Below, piece by piece: positions 34,070 to 43,792 of a stretch of 64,000 bases of DNA. The stretch comes from JBBIOU01 sp037443205. GTDB taxonomy: Bacteria; Bacteroidota; Bacteroidia; Flavobacteriales_D; UBA2798. The translations under genes and the position numbers were made by a program. The DNA lies in the NCBI GenBank assembly GCA_037443205.1, contig JBBIOU010000010.1, forward strand, positions 27,484-91,483, given 5' to 3'. Under the pieces are notes generated by a model. That model saw nothing but the letters and a program-made list of their open reading frames with translations. It searched no databases and had not been told where the DNA came from. The stretch's first letter is position 1. Each line of letters opens with the position of its first letter.

Positions 34070-34447
34070 ATGCCCGAAAAAATGAAATTTGAAATGGAGT
34101 TTATGCTCCGTTCTTCCAATAAAATACTTTTTAATTCGTTGAGCACGGCAGACGGTTTAGCCGAATGGTTTGCCGATGAAGTATCAGCAAAAGATGATAT
34201 ATTCATCTTTAGATGGGATGGAAACGAACAAAGAGCCAAGGTTATCAGCAAAAAAAATAACGAGCATATAAAATTTCAATGGGAAGACGAAGAAAATACA
34301 TTCTTTGAATTTTTAATTAAAACCGACCCTCTTACCCAGGAAGTAGCCCTGCTGATTACAGACTTTGCCGATGAAGACGAAGTAGAAGAATCAAAATTTT
34401 TATGGAATAATCAGGTAAACACACTAAAACAAAGATTAGGCGCATAA
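34070..34447 (+). CDS. START-like domain protein (SRPBCC superfamily)
   Basis: 125 residues, small and acidic, forming one helix-grip domain: MEFMLRSSNKILFNSLSTADGLAEWFADEV at the start, then alternating strands, then a C-terminal helix ending in NQVNTLKQRLGA. This is the Bacteroidota START-like family related to AHSA1. It may bind a small hydrophobic ligand or a chaperone, but no ligand is known. It precedes the lptF/G gene by 33 bp. Confidence 0.78.
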   Translation: MPEKMKFEMEFMLRSSNKILFNSLSTADGLAEWFADEVSAKDDIFIFRWDGNEQRAKVISKKNNEHIKFQWEDEENTFFEFLIKTDPLTQEVALLITDFADEDEVEESKFLWNNQVNTLKQRLGA

Positions 34448-34480
34448 TTTTTTTTAGCTTTGTATGTTATTCATACATAA

Positions 34481-35890
34481 GTGAAAAAACTCCATAAACT
34501 CATTATCCAATCCTACATAGGGCCATTTGTGCTCACCTTTGCCATTGCCATGGTATTTTTGATTTTGCAGTTCTTGTGGAAATACGTTGATGATTTAATG
34601 GGTAAAGGATTAAGCATTTCAATAATTGCAGAATTGCTGCTGTATGCCTCTGCCAACTTAGTGCCTATGGCACTTCCGCTGGCTATATTACTCTCTTCAA
34701 TTATGACTTTTGGAAATCTGGGAGAAAGCAGTGAACTAACAGCCATGAAATCTGCCGGACTCTCCTTATTAAAAATAATGCGTCCGCTAATCATATTTAC
34801 ATTTTTATTAAGCATAGCAGCATTTTTATTTGCCAATTATACCTGGCCGGTAGCTAATTTAAAATTCAAATCATTATTGTTTGATATTCAAGAAAAAAAA
34901 CCAACCCTGAGTTTAAAAGAAAAAATGTTTTATACCGATATACCCGGATATAGTATAAGAGTTGGCAAAAAATATCCCAACGGTACTGACTTTGACAATT
35001 TACTTATTTATGATAACAGCGCACAAAATTATTTTTACAAAAGAGACATTGTGGCCGAAAAAGGAAGTATGAAAAACAACGAAGAAGAATCCTATATGCA
35101 ACTACACCTATACAACGGAAAAATATACCAGGAGTTAGATCCCGGAATAGCCAAAAGCACCAATCAACCCTTTCAAAGAATATATTTTAAAGAAGGTATC
35201 TTAACTTTTGATTTGAGTTCGTTACGCCTGCAAAGAACCAGCGCAGAATTATATCAAGGACACTACGAAATGCTTAATATGCAACAACTAGCAAAAATAT
35301 CCGACTCGCTTAAATACGCAGCTGCTGAAAGATTAAAAGAAAACTCTCAGGAAATAAAAAACAGGTTTTTGGTATTCAGATATAAAGATACCGCAGTAAT
35401 AAACCAAACAAAGGATGTTTTAAGGTATAGAGAATTAGACAGCATAAAACAAAAATATGCTTTAAACGAAGCTCTCAATCAGGCAAGCAGTATACTGCAA
35501 ACAGTTAATTGGCATCGCGAAGAATATGAAGCCAGAATACAAAATATAGCCAGACATGATATTGAATGGCACAGAAAAATTACAATCCCCTTTGCCTGCT
35601 TTGTTTTGTTTTTTGTGGGGGCCCCTTTAGGAGCAATCATCCGCAAAGGAGGAATGGGCGCACCTATTGTGGTTTCAACAGTTTTATTTATCTTTTATTA
35701 CATCTTATCCATTTCCGGAGAAAAAATGGCTAAAAGCTATGTATTATCACCCTTTACAGGCATGTGGCTTAGTGCAATAATACTGGTTCCTGTTGCTGCG
35801 TGGCTAACATACAGCTCAAACAACGACTCAAAACTTTTTGATAATGATTTTTATATTAATTTGTTTAGAAAAATTAAACTAAAAAAATAA
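34481..35890 (+). CDS. LptF/LptG-family permease of the lipopolysaccharide exporter
   Basis: 469 residues. Three membrane segments at the N-terminus and three at the C-terminus enclose a periplasmic domain (about 130-300) followed by a coiled-coil stretch. Family motifs include YIGPFVLTFAIAMVFL and FVGAPLGAIIRKGGMGAPI. The start is GTG: a TAA stop lies directly before it in frame, and the next Met is at residue 24 inside the first membrane helix, so GTG is required. It forms the inner-membrane part of the Lpt bridge with LptB. ubiA follows after 1 bp. Confidence 0.9.
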   Translation: MKKLHKLIIQSYIGPFVLTFAIAMVFLILQFLWKYVDDLMGKGLSISIIAELLLYASANLVPMALPLAILLSSIMTFGNLGESSELTAMKSAGLSLLKIMRPLIIFTFLLSIAAFLFANYTWPVANLKFKSLLFDIQEKKPTLSLKEKMFYTDIPGYSIRVGKKYPNGTDFDNLLIYDNSAQNYFYKRDIVAEKGSMKNNEEESYMQLHLYNGKIYQELDPGIAKSTNQPFQRIYFKEGILTFDLSSLRLQRTSAELYQGHYEMLNMQQLAKISDSLKYAAAERLKENSQEIKNRFLVFRYKDTAVINQTKDVLRYRELDSIKQKYALNEALNQASSILQTVNWHREEYEARIQNIARHDIEWHRKITIPFACFVLFFVGAPLGAIIRKGGMGAPIVVSTVLFIFYYILSISGEKMAKSYVLSPFTGMWLSAIILVPVAAWLTYSSNNDSKLFDNDFYINLFRKIKLKK

Positions 35891-35891
35891 C

Positions 35892-36824
35892 ATGATATAT
35901 TTTATAAAACTGTTAAGGCCATTAAACCTGCTGATAATTGCAGCAGTAATGTATGCCATGCGTTATGTATTTTACAACTTTAATCAGGATTTATTTTTTA
36001 AATTGAACGGGACAATAAACGAAATAGATTTTTTTCTTTTGGTTATATCTACCTTAATTATTGCTGCAGCAGGTAATATTATTAACGATTACTTTGATAT
36101 GCGCATAGACCGTATTAACAAACCCGAAAAAGTAATCGTTGGCAAGCATATTAAAAAACGTGTGGCTATGCTGGCACATGTTATTATGAACATCATTGCC
36201 GTATTAACCGGTATATATCTATCTTATAAATACAATACCTTTTTGCCGGTATCCATCCATCTATTAACTACTACACTTTTATGGTTGTATTCGGTAAGTT
36301 TAAAGCGACAATTTCTTACAGGCAATTTAAGTATTGCGTTTTTATCAGCACTGGTTCCTTACCTTTCGGGTATGATACATTTATATGTATTAAAAGAACA
36401 AAATATGCAATATTTTACCGAACTAAATTTGTATCTCTATAAACTGATAATATATACATATATGGTATTTGCCTTTTTAACTACACTGATAAGAGAAATT
36501 CAAAAGGATATGGCTGATATGAAAGGCGATGCTGTCATTGGCTGTAAAACTGTTCCCTTGGTGTGGGGAGTTGAAAAAACCAAAAAAATATCTATTTACT
36601 TAATACTCCTTGCGTTTTTTGCAGTATTAACTTTGTTGTTACTAAAATCTTTTAAACTTAAAACTATTGTATTTGCAAGCCTTAGCATTTTATTGCCCTT
36701 TATTTACAGCGCTATACTTACCCATAAAGCAAAACAACGAAAAGATTTTTTGCTGGCCTCAACGCTTATTAAAATAAGTATGGTCGGGGGTATATTATTT
36801 ATTATAATAAGCTATGCTGCATAA
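35892..36824 (+). CDS. UbiA-family prenyltransferase (geranylgeranylglycerol-phosphate geranylgeranyltransferase-like)
   Basis: 310 residues with about eight or nine membrane segments. The two prenyl-diphosphate-binding Asp motifs are NDYFDMRIDRINKP (about residue 75) and DMADMKGDAVIG (about residue 207). It attaches a prenyl chain to an acceptor in the membrane. The best family match I recognise is the Bacteroidota group annotated as geranylgeranylglycerol-phosphate geranylgeranyltransferase, but ubiquinone/menaquinone-type acceptors are possible. It ends 11 bp inside maf. Confidence 0.83.
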   Translation: MIYFIKLLRPLNLLIIAAVMYAMRYVFYNFNQDLFFKLNGTINEIDFFLLVISTLIIAAAGNIINDYFDMRIDRINKPEKVIVGKHIKKRVAMLAHVIMNIIAVLTGIYLSYKYNTFLPVSIHLLTTTLLWLYSVSLKRQFLTGNLSIAFLSALVPYLSGMIHLYVLKEQNMQYFTELNLYLYKLIIYTYMVFAFLTTLIREIQKDMADMKGDAVIGCKTVPLVWGVEKTKKISIYLILLAFFAVLTLLLLKSFKLKTIVFASLSILLPFIYSAILTHKAKQRKDFLLASTLIKISMVGGILFIIISYAA

Positions 36825-37389
36825 TTTAAATAATTATCATATCATTTTAGGCTCTGCATCACCGCGCAGAAAACAACTATTAGAAGGACTGGGAATAAAA
36901 TTTAAGGTGCTGAAAAAAGATACTGACGAAAGTTTTCCGCCTATGGAACATGCTGATGTAGCCATGTATTTGGCTAACAAGAAAAACGAAGCGTTTAAAG
37001 ATGAACTAAACGATCACACCTTAATTATTACTGCCGACACCATTGTTAGTATAAACGGAAAAATACTAAACAAACCGGCCGATAATAACGAAGCACTGAA
37101 TATGCTTACCGAATTAGCAGGGAATAAACACACGGTTTATACCGGAGTATGTATTCAAACAAAGTTTAAAAAAACTTTATTTTATTCAGCCACCGATGTA
37201 TATTTTAACTCATTAAGCCGAGCCGAATTAGTTTATTACATTGATACATGCAAACCTTTTGATAAAGCCGGGGCATACGGTGTACAGGAATGGATGGGTT
37301 ATGCAGGCATCGAAAAAATTGAAGGTTGTTTTTTTAATGTAATGGGATTACCCTTAAGCAAAGTTTATAATGAACTAAAGAAATTTTAA
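36814..37389 (+). CDS. maf: Maf-family nucleoside triphosphate pyrophosphatase
   Basis: 191 residues. The N-terminal motif ILGSASPRRKQLLEGLGI, ADTIVSINGKILNKP, TVYTGVCI and the C-terminal DKAGAYGVQ with EKIEGCFFNVMGLPL are all characteristic. It hydrolyses non-canonical or excess nucleoside triphosphates (dTTP/UTP type) to the monophosphate. The start overlaps the end of ubiA by 11 bp, and DUF1684 begins 1 bp after the stop. Confidence 0.95.
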   Translation: MLHNLNNYHIILGSASPRRKQLLEGLGIKFKVLKKDTDESFPPMEHADVAMYLANKKNEAFKDELNDHTLIITADTIVSINGKILNKPADNNEALNMLTELAGNKHTVYTGVCIQTKFKKTLFYSATDVYFNSLSRAELVYYIDTCKPFDKAGAYGVQEWMGYAGIEKIEGCFFNVMGLPLSKVYNELKKF

Positions 37390-37390
37390 T

Positions 37391-38005
37391 ATGTTTTTTT
37401 GTAAGTGCCATATAATAATTCTGCTGCTGTATATGCTTCATGCAAATATATATAGTCAGCAAAATTATACCGAACAAATATTACAAATGCGCAAGGAAAA
37501 AGATTTATTTTTTTCCGATTCGGTTAAATCACCGTTGAAGCCAAATGAACGGAAAGAATTTACCGGTCTTAAATATTTTGCTGTAGATAGCAACTACAGA
37601 GTTACAGCCACATTAATTGCTTACAAAAAGAAAAAAAATAAAAAATTCAATACCAGTTCGGGCAATGTTCGAGAATATAGCATTTATGGCGAAATAGTTT
37701 TTACCTTGTTTGATAAAAAAATCAGTTTACAGGTTTACCAAACCTTAAATCCGGGCAAATCTAATAATAATCTGATTCATTTATTTTTGCCCTTTACCGA
37801 TAATACAAGCGGGGAAGAAAGTTATGGCGGGGGCAGATATATCGATTGTGAAATAAACAACCCAAAATATGTAGTAATAGATTTTAATTTAGCCTACAAC
37901 CCCTATTGTGCATATACCAACGGCTATTCCTGTCCGATACCACCAAAAGAAAATCATATTCCCATTGAGATAAGAGCAGGCGAAAAAAAATATAAAGACC
38001 ATTAA
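37391..38005 (+). CDS. DUF1684 domain exported protein
   Basis: 204 residues with a signal peptide (to about NIYSQQ). The DUF1684 pattern is clear: EKDLFFSDSVKSPLKP, LKYFAVDSNYRV and the C-terminal YGGGRYIDCEI with YNPYCAYTNGYSCPIPP. Function is unknown; in other genomes it occurs as a stand-alone periplasmic protein. It lies between maf and the NhaC-type antiporter with 1 bp gaps on both sides. Confidence 0.85.
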   Translation: MFFCKCHIIILLLYMLHANIYSQQNYTEQILQMRKEKDLFFSDSVKSPLKPNERKEFTGLKYFAVDSNYRVTATLIAYKKKKNKKFNTSSGNVREYSIYGEIVFTLFDKKISLQVYQTLNPGKSNNNLIHLFLPFTDNTSGEESYGGGRYIDCEINNPKYVVIDFNLAYNPYCAYTNGYSCPIPPKENHIPIEIRAGEKKYKDH

Positions 38006-38006
38006 C

Positions 38007-39989
38007 ATGAAAAAAATTCAGCTAACACTGATATACACCCTAAGCATATTTTTAATTTATGCAAATGATGTAAAGATTACTTTGCCTTATGTTGCGGAAA
38101 AGGCAGATATTGAAAAACCGGGGCTATGGATACAAAATGAATGGCAAAAAATTAAAATTAAACTCACCGGCAATTACTCGGTATTTGATGCTGAAAGTAT
38201 ATATGATGAGGGCAAAATAAAAATTTTATTAAATGATGAACCTTATATAACTGAATTAAAAGAAAATTATATTGTACTTGATTTTAATTTAGAAAATAAA
38301 GCAAATTTTATTATTGAGGATGGTACAGGTCGTGTAATTGGTAATACAACCGTAAATCCTTTACCACTGTGGATGTCAATATTTCCACCACTGTTGGCCA
38401 TAGTATTTGCCTTGCTATTTAAAGAAGTATTAACTGCGCTGTTTTTAGGAATCTTTAGCGGAGCTGCTATCATGGGCGTATATGCAAATGGGTGGACAGG
38501 AATATTTACCGGATTATTGGATGTAGTACAAATATATATTGTGGATGCACTAAATAACAAAGATCATATTTCAGTAATAGTATTTTCAATGCTTATTGGT
38601 GGTGTTGTAGCTATTATTTCTAAAAACGGAGGTATGCAGGGAGTTGTAAATAAAATTACCCGTTGGGCAAACAATGCACGTAACGGGCAATTGGTTACTT
38701 ATATTTTAGGTATCGCCATTTTTTTTGATGATTACGCCAATACCTTAGTTGTAGGCAATACTATGCGTCCAATTACCGACAGATTAAAAATATCGAGAGA
38801 GAAATTGGCTTATATTGTTGATTCTACCGCAGCACCAGTTGCTGCAATAGCATTTGTTACAACCTGGATAGGCGCAGAATTAGGATATATACAATCAGGA
38901 ATAAACGATATTACGGCACAAAGCGGAGTAGAAAACATGAGCGCATACGGAGTATTTTTAAACTCGCTGGCATATTCTTTTTATCCTATACTTACTTTGA
39001 TTTTTATGTTTTTTATTATTTGGCAAAGCAAAGATTTCGGACCGATGTATAAAGCCGAATATCATGCCAGAAACAGTGGCATAGTTGCTGCACAACAAAT
39101 TGCACATGATGATAACAACAATCAAGTAACTGATGAATTGGAAGAACTTAATCCCATCAAAAACATAAAACACAAAGCCTATAATGCTGTTATTCCTATA
39201 CTCACCATTATTTCAATAACTTTAATCGGCTTATATATTACCGGAAAAAATAATACAAATGATTTATTATTAGCAGATAAAAATTTTTTTCAAAAACTTT
39301 CAGTAATTATAGGTAATGCCGATTCATACAAATCGCTGTTATGGGCCAGCCTAAGCGGCATTATGATTGCCATTATACTTACTCTTGGGCAACGTATAAT
39401 GACCCTACAGCAAACGATGGAAACTGCCGTAAAAGGTTTTAAAACCATGCTCAATGCCATATTAATTTTGATTCTTGCATGGTCGCTGGCACAGATAACT
39501 GAAAATATGCACACTGCCGATTTTATAACACAAAGCCTGAATAACAATTTGCCTCCCTGGCTTATTCCGGCATTTACATTTATTATCGCTGCCATCGTAG
39601 CATTTTCTACAGGCACATCCTGGGGCACAATGGCCATTTTATATCCGTTGATGTTGCCTGCTTCGTGGAGTATATGCACCGCTGCCGGATATAACATAGC
39701 CGATACACAAATGATTTTTTACAACACTGTATCCTGCGTGTTATCAGGTGCGGTATTAGGCGATCATTGCTCTCCTATTTCCGACACTACTATTTTAAGT
39801 TCATTGGCAAGTTCATGTAATCATATAAATCATGTTAAAACACAAATGCCTTATTCGCTTGCCGTGGGAGCTGTAAGCATATTTGCCGGAACGATACCTG
39901 CTGCCATGGGTGTTAACTCTTTGATTATATTTCCGGTTTGCGTGTTAATTTTATTTTTAATTGTAAAATATGCCGGTAAGAAAATTTAA
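38007..39989 (+). CDS. NhaC-family Na+/H+ antiporter with an N-terminal extracytoplasmic domain
   Basis: 660 residues. A signal-like segment is followed by a soluble region (about 20-115) and then a large polytopic domain. Recognisable NhaC-family features are FFDDYANTLVVGN, GTSWGTMAILYPL and GAVLGDHCSPISDTT. It exchanges sodium (or another cation) with protons. The extra N-terminal domain looks like an extracytoplasmic beta-domain found in Bacteroidota members. It is the second sodium/proton exchanger of the window, separate from nhaD. Confidence 0.87.
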   Translation: MKKIQLTLIYTLSIFLIYANDVKITLPYVAEKADIEKPGLWIQNEWQKIKIKLTGNYSVFDAESIYDEGKIKILLNDEPYITELKENYIVLDFNLENKANFIIEDGTGRVIGNTTVNPLPLWMSIFPPLLAIVFALLFKEVLTALFLGIFSGAAIMGVYANGWTGIFTGLLDVVQIYIVDALNNKDHISVIVFSMLIGGVVAIISKNGGMQGVVNKITRWANNARNGQLVTYILGIAIFFDDYANTLVVGNTMRPITDRLKISREKLAYIVDSTAAPVAAIAFVTTWIGAELGYIQSGINDITAQSGVENMSAYGVFLNSLAYSFYPILTLIFMFFIIWQSKDFGPMYKAEYHARNSGIVAAQQIAHDDNNNQVTDELEELNPIKNIKHKAYNAVIPILTIISITLIGLYITGKNNTNDLLLADKNFFQKLSVIIGNADSYKSLLWASLSGIMIAIILTLGQRIMTLQQTMETAVKGFKTMLNAILILILAWSLAQITENMHTADFITQSLNNNLPPWLIPAFTFIIAAIVAFSTGTSWGTMAILYPLMLPASWSICTAAGYNIADTQMIFYNTVSCVLSGAVLGDHCSPISDTTILSSLASSCNHINHVKTQMPYSLAVGAVSIFAGTIPAAMGVNSLIIFPVCVLILFLIVKYAGKKI

Positions 39990-40026
39990 TGGGTATAAAT
40001 TCATGCAATAATTCAATTTTTGTTAC

Positions 40027-41568
40027 TTATTTTATAAGCAAATCTTGTTTGTTTTTTGGCCTTTTATCTTTATGCCATTTAAAATCTTTTAATAATTTGT
40101 CCTTTGGATTAATATCTTTTAAAGGGTAAAATACCGATTCGGGATGATTGATAAAAATAACGTCTTTCAACTCATCTTTATCAAAAACAACTCTGATATC
40201 GCTACATTCGGTTTTATTCATCCCGATATAATTTTTAATTTCATTTTTTTCATCGTAAACAAAGTATATTGTTTGCCCGTTGCCTTTAATAAATACTGAA
40301 TTTATTTTATCATCCATAAAATTTACTTTCATATTTTTTCCTTTCACCTGATTATAACCAACACTATCTGCTTCAGAAATAATAAAGGAGTTATTTATAA
40401 AATCAATACTTTTAATTTTACCATCAAACGTATGCGCTTGGATATATTCTGCCGTTAATTGGTGTACATCGCTCCACAGTACCGGTAAACCAAACATTTT
40501 TAACAAGCTGTCCGCCTCGCAATAAGTTAAAGAATCGCAAATGCCCTGTAAATCATTTTTAAATAATTTTACCTGATGCCATGCATAAACATTATTTTTA
40601 TTAGGTACAGTATCTAAAATTGCTTTAAGCGTATCGGCACTGATGTATAAAGAATCTTTTTCAAGTATTTTTGTAAACATTGCCTGACGGGTAATCCAAA
40701 ATAAGTTACTTGTTTCATTATAATACCCTCTTTGTCCGTTTAATATAATTTTATTAATAGTATCTGTAAAAAAAATATTTCCGTATGCATCACCAACGCC
40801 CTGCTTTCTGTTATATAATATTGTGTCGGCTTTAAGTGTAATTTCCTGTTTATTGATATAGGTGTTTTTATTAAAACTCGAAACGTCTGACTTTGTATCG
40901 TACCATCCGTCTTCGCAATAAATAACCGTATTATCAGTAGTTCTTATTAACGTAGGTCCGATAAACACGGCCATTTCGTTAGTAATTCCGTAAATCAAGG
41001 TATCACTGGTCATTTCATATTCGGGGTGCTTAAGCAATACCTTATCTTTAAATTGTATGTGTTTTGATGAAGAATAGTATTTGCCTTGAATACTGGTGAG
41101 GGTATTTTTATTTTTCAGCGAATAAATTTTAGCTCCATTGGTATAATAAGCTATATTTTGGTGTTTATCAAAATCAATTGAATCTGTTTCAAGTTTTAAG
41201 TCATTTTCGATTAAACGTATTTTTCCTCTTAGTTTAGCTATTTGTGTGTTTCCGTTATAAAATGCCGAATCGGCATATATATTCAGGGTATCACCTTGTT
41301 TAATGTGCAATTTACCATAAGCATATAATTTGTTTTCGACCGAAAAGTATAATGCGCTGTCGCAAAAAATATACATATCTTCGTGCTTTACACGTACATT
41401 ACCAATTAAGCGCTGAGCATCTTTTATTTTTTTGTCAAAGCTCAACTTATCGGCATTTAAAATTTCTATATATTGCGTGGGTTTAGAGACAGTATTTTTT
41501 TGTGCATATATACTTTGCTGTAGGTAAAAAAACAGAAAAAAAAATATAAAAAATATTGATTTATGCAT
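40027..41568 (-). CDS. OstA-like protein (LptA/LptD N-domain family)
   Basis: 513 residues from ATG 41566-41568 (MHKSIFFIFFF). It starts with a signal peptide to about IYAQ. The rest is repetitive beta-structure of the OstA/LptA type, with strands carrying FCDSALYFS, YADSAFYNG and YCEDGWYDT spaced through the protein. LptA-like proteins carry lipopolysaccharide across the periplasm; this long Bacteroidota version lacks the LptD barrel. The upstream gene is purA, 46 bp away, so it may be the last gene of the Fur-STAS-purA run. Confidence 0.8.
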   Translation of the reverse strand: MHKSIFFIFFFLFFYLQQSIYAQKNTVSKPTQYIEILNADKLSFDKKIKDAQRLIGNVRVKHEDMYIFCDSALYFSVENKLYAYGKLHIKQGDTLNIYADSAFYNGNTQIAKLRGKIRLIENDLKLETDSIDFDKHQNIAYYTNGAKIYSLKNKNTLTSIQGKYYSSSKHIQFKDKVLLKHPEYEMTSDTLIYGITNEMAVFIGPTLIRTTDNTVIYCEDGWYDTKSDVSSFNKNTYINKQEITLKADTILYNRKQGVGDAYGNIFFTDTINKIILNGQRGYYNETSNLFWITRQAMFTKILEKDSLYISADTLKAILDTVPNKNNVYAWHQVKLFKNDLQGICDSLTYCEADSLLKMFGLPVLWSDVHQLTAEYIQAHTFDGKIKSIDFINNSFIISEADSVGYNQVKGKNMKVNFMDDKINSVFIKGNGQTIYFVYDEKNEIKNYIGMNKTECSDIRVVFDKDELKDVIFINHPESVFYPLKDINPKDKLLKDFKWHKDKRPKNKQDLLIK

Positions 41569-41614
41569 AGATAAATAAATATTACAACGCATAAATGCTT
41601 ATTTCATTTTACTA

Positions 41615-42898
41615 TTAAGAATATATTTCTGATTTTCGGAGGATGGTTTGGTTACGGTCGGGACCCAAAGAGATAATGGTAACCGGAACTGACAGTTCTT
41701 GTTCTAAGTAAGATATATAATTGTTTAGCTCAGCCGGTATTTTATCTTCGGTATTTACTTGCTCCAGGGAACGGTTCCAGCCTTTCATTTCTCTGTAAAC
41801 CGGTATTACTTGTTCCATACATAAATCGTAAGGCATGTTGGCTGTAATGTGTCCGTTAATATTGTAATGGGTGCATATTTTTATAGTTTCGAATGTATTA
41901 AGTACATCGGCTTTCATCATCACTAAAGAAGTAACTCCGTTAATCATAATTGCATATCGCAAAGCGGGCAGGTCAATCCAGCCGCATCTGCGGGCACGCC
42001 CGGTAGTAGAACCATATTCGTTGCCTTGTTTGCGTAATATTTCTCCTGTTTCATCGTTTAATTCGGTAGGAAACGGACCACTACCTACACGTGTACAGTA
42101 TGCTTTAAAAATGCCAATTACCTCGCCAATTTTATTGGGAGCAATACCCAAACCGGTACATGCACCGGCTGTAGTTGTATTAGATGAAGTAACAAAGGGG
42201 TAAGAACCAAAATCTATATCGAGCAATGTGCCCTGAGCTCCTTCGGCAAGTACTTTTTTCCCTTCTTTGAGCGCTTGGTTAATATACAATTCGCTGTCTA
42301 TTACACTGAGTGTTTTTAGCAATTCTATACCTTCAAAAAAATCAGGTTCGTATTGCGACAAGTCGTAATCGTAGTTATAAAATTCAAGGAGTTTTTTGTG
42401 TTTATCAACCAGCGAGGCATATTTATTTTTAAAATCCTGTAAAAATATATCGCCCACTCTAATACCGTTTCTGCCGGTTTTATCCATATAGGTAGGACCT
42501 ATTCCTTTTAATGTAGAGCCAATTTTTTGTTTGCCTTTAGCCGCTTCAGATGCAGCGTCTATCAAACGATGTGTAGGGAGTATGAGGTGTGCTTTGCGTG
42601 AAATAAGAAGTTTTTTCTTTACATCAACTCCCAATTTTACCAGTGCATCAATTTCTTTTTTCAATATTACCGGATCAATTACTACTCCATTGCCAACAAT
42701 ATTAACAACTGCTTCTCTGAAGATACCCGAAGGAATGGTATGCAGCACATGTTTAATGCCGTTAAATTCTAAGGTATGACCTGCATTGGGTCCTCCCTGA
42801 AAACGACCGATGATGTCGTAATGCGGGGTAATAACATCAACAATTTTACCTTTGCCTTCATCACCCCATTGAAGGCCTAATAATACGTCTGCTTTCAT
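41615..42898 (-). CDS. purA: Adenylosuccinate synthase
   Basis: 427 residues. The signature QWGDEGKGKIVD at the N-terminus, GPNAGHT, the GIGPTYMDKTGR loop and VLAEGAQGTLLDIDFG are complete. It converts IMP, Asp and GTP to adenylosuccinate, the step before purB. It lies 9 bp downstream of the STAS gene and downstream of a Fur-family regulator. Confidence 0.98.
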   Translation of the reverse strand: MKADVLLGLQWGDEGKGKIVDVITPHYDIIGRFQGGPNAGHTLEFNGIKHVLHTIPSGIFREAVVNIVGNGVVIDPVILKKEIDALVKLGVDVKKKLLISRKAHLILPTHRLIDAASEAAKGKQKIGSTLKGIGPTYMDKTGRNGIRVGDIFLQDFKNKYASLVDKHKKLLEFYNYDYDLSQYEPDFFEGIELLKTLSVIDSELYINQALKEGKKVLAEGAQGTLLDIDFGSYPFVTSSNTTTAGACTGLGIAPNKIGEVIGIFKAYCTRVGSGPFPTELNDETGEILRKQGNEYGSTTGRARRCGWIDLPALRYAIMINGVTSLVMMKADVLNTFETIKICTHYNINGHITANMPYDLCMEQVIPVYREMKGWNRSLEQVNTEDKIPAELNNYISYLEQELSVPVTIISLGPDRNQTILRKSEIYS

Positions 42899-42907
42899 AA
42901 ATATAGG

Positions 42908-43255
42908 CTATTTATTTAAGTATTTTTCTGCTTCTTCTATTGTATCGCAAATGGTAAAAAGCGTGTTAAGTTTTGTAATTATAAAAAGCTCCTGAATTTT
43001 TTTTGAAACATTTGATACAACTACTTCGCCACCGGCATTTCGGGCTTTCGTAAGTATATTAACCGTTACATTTAGTCCGCTACTGTTCATATATTCTATG
43101 TTGCCCAAGTGTATTATAAATTTGTTCATGTTATTTTTAATGTATGTATCTACTTCGTTCAGTAAATCGGTAGCCTGGCTTTTTTCCATTAACCTGCCGG
43201 AAAGCATCAGTTTTACGATACCGTTTACGTTCTCTGATTTATAACTGAAACTCAT
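42908..43255 (-). CDS. STAS-domain protein (anti-sigma factor antagonist type)
   Basis: 115 residues forming a single STAS domain. The conserved serine region is EYMNSSGLNVTVN, the site phosphorylated in SpoIIAA-like proteins. No kinase partner gene is adjacent. The start overlaps the stop of the Fur-family gene as ATGA, giving coupling, and purA follows after 9 bp. It may be part of a partner-switching signal of unknown output. Confidence 0.88.
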   Translation of the reverse strand: MSFSYKSENVNGIVKLMLSGRLMEKSQATDLLNEVDTYIKNNMNKFIIHLGNIEYMNSSGLNVTVNILTKARNAGGEVVVSNVSKKIQELFIITKLNTLFTICDTIEEAEKYLNK

Positions 43256-43719
43256 GATTCTTGTTTTTGGGATTTAGTTTTATTTCTGCGTGCATAAAAA
43301 TAAAGTGAATGATGCATTACTTCTACCCCAAATACCTCTTCAATGGTAGATTTAATATGCTGTATTCGGGGATCGCAAAATTCAATTACTTCGCCAGTGT
43401 CTGTACAAATAACGTGATCGTGTTGTTTTTGAGAATATGATTTTTCAAAAAATGCCTGTTGTTGACGACCAAATTGATGTTTGCGTACCAAATCACATGC
43501 AAGTAAGAGTTCGATGGTATTATATAAAGTGGCACGGCTCACTCTGTATTTTTTATTTTTCATTTTTATATAAAGTGATTCTATATCAAAATGCCCCGGA
43601 TAATCATAAATTTCACTTAATATGGTAAATCGTTCGGGGGTTTTTCGATGGCCGTGTTTTTCCAGATAACTTAAAAAAATCTGTTTTACGGTTTCTTGTA
43701 TTTCTTCTTTGCTATGCAT
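43252..43719 (-). CDS. Fur-family transcriptional regulator lacking CxxC zinc motifs
   Basis: 155 residues. The winged-helix DNA-binding domain is at the N-terminus (TPERFTILSEIYDYPGHFDIESLY, SRATLYNTIELLL). A dimerisation/metal domain follows with HDHVICTDTGEVIEFCD. Canonical Fur and PerR have HDHxxCxxCG; here the second Cys is Thr and the C-terminal CxxC pair is absent, so the structural zinc site is missing. Ligands for a regulatory metal (HDH, and His residues near VMHHSLYF) remain. An inverted repeat upstream may be its own operator. Confidence 0.9.
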   Translation of the reverse strand: MHSKEEIQETVKQIFLSYLEKHGHRKTPERFTILSEIYDYPGHFDIESLYIKMKNKKYRVSRATLYNTIELLLACDLVRKHQFGRQQQAFFEKSYSQKQHDHVICTDTGEVIEFCDPRIQHIKSTIEEVFGVEVMHHSLYFYARRNKTKSQKQES

Positions 43720-43771
43720 AAATTAACAAGCTGCTAAATTAGAAAAAATGCATTAGATAGTAAAAAATACA

Positions 43772-43792
43772 TTATAAACATACTGTGTATAA
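43772..43792 (-). promoter_or_regulatory. Candidate autoregulatory operator of the Fur-family gene
   Basis: TTATAAACA (43772-43780), TAC, TGTGTATAA (43784-43792): two 9-base arms matching at 8 of 9 positions around a 3-base centre. The 21 bp size fits a Fur/PerR-type site. On the minus strand it overlaps a candidate -7 element (TATGTTTA) that has TTTG 22 bp upstream. The ATG is 53 bp downstream. Confidence 0.45.
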
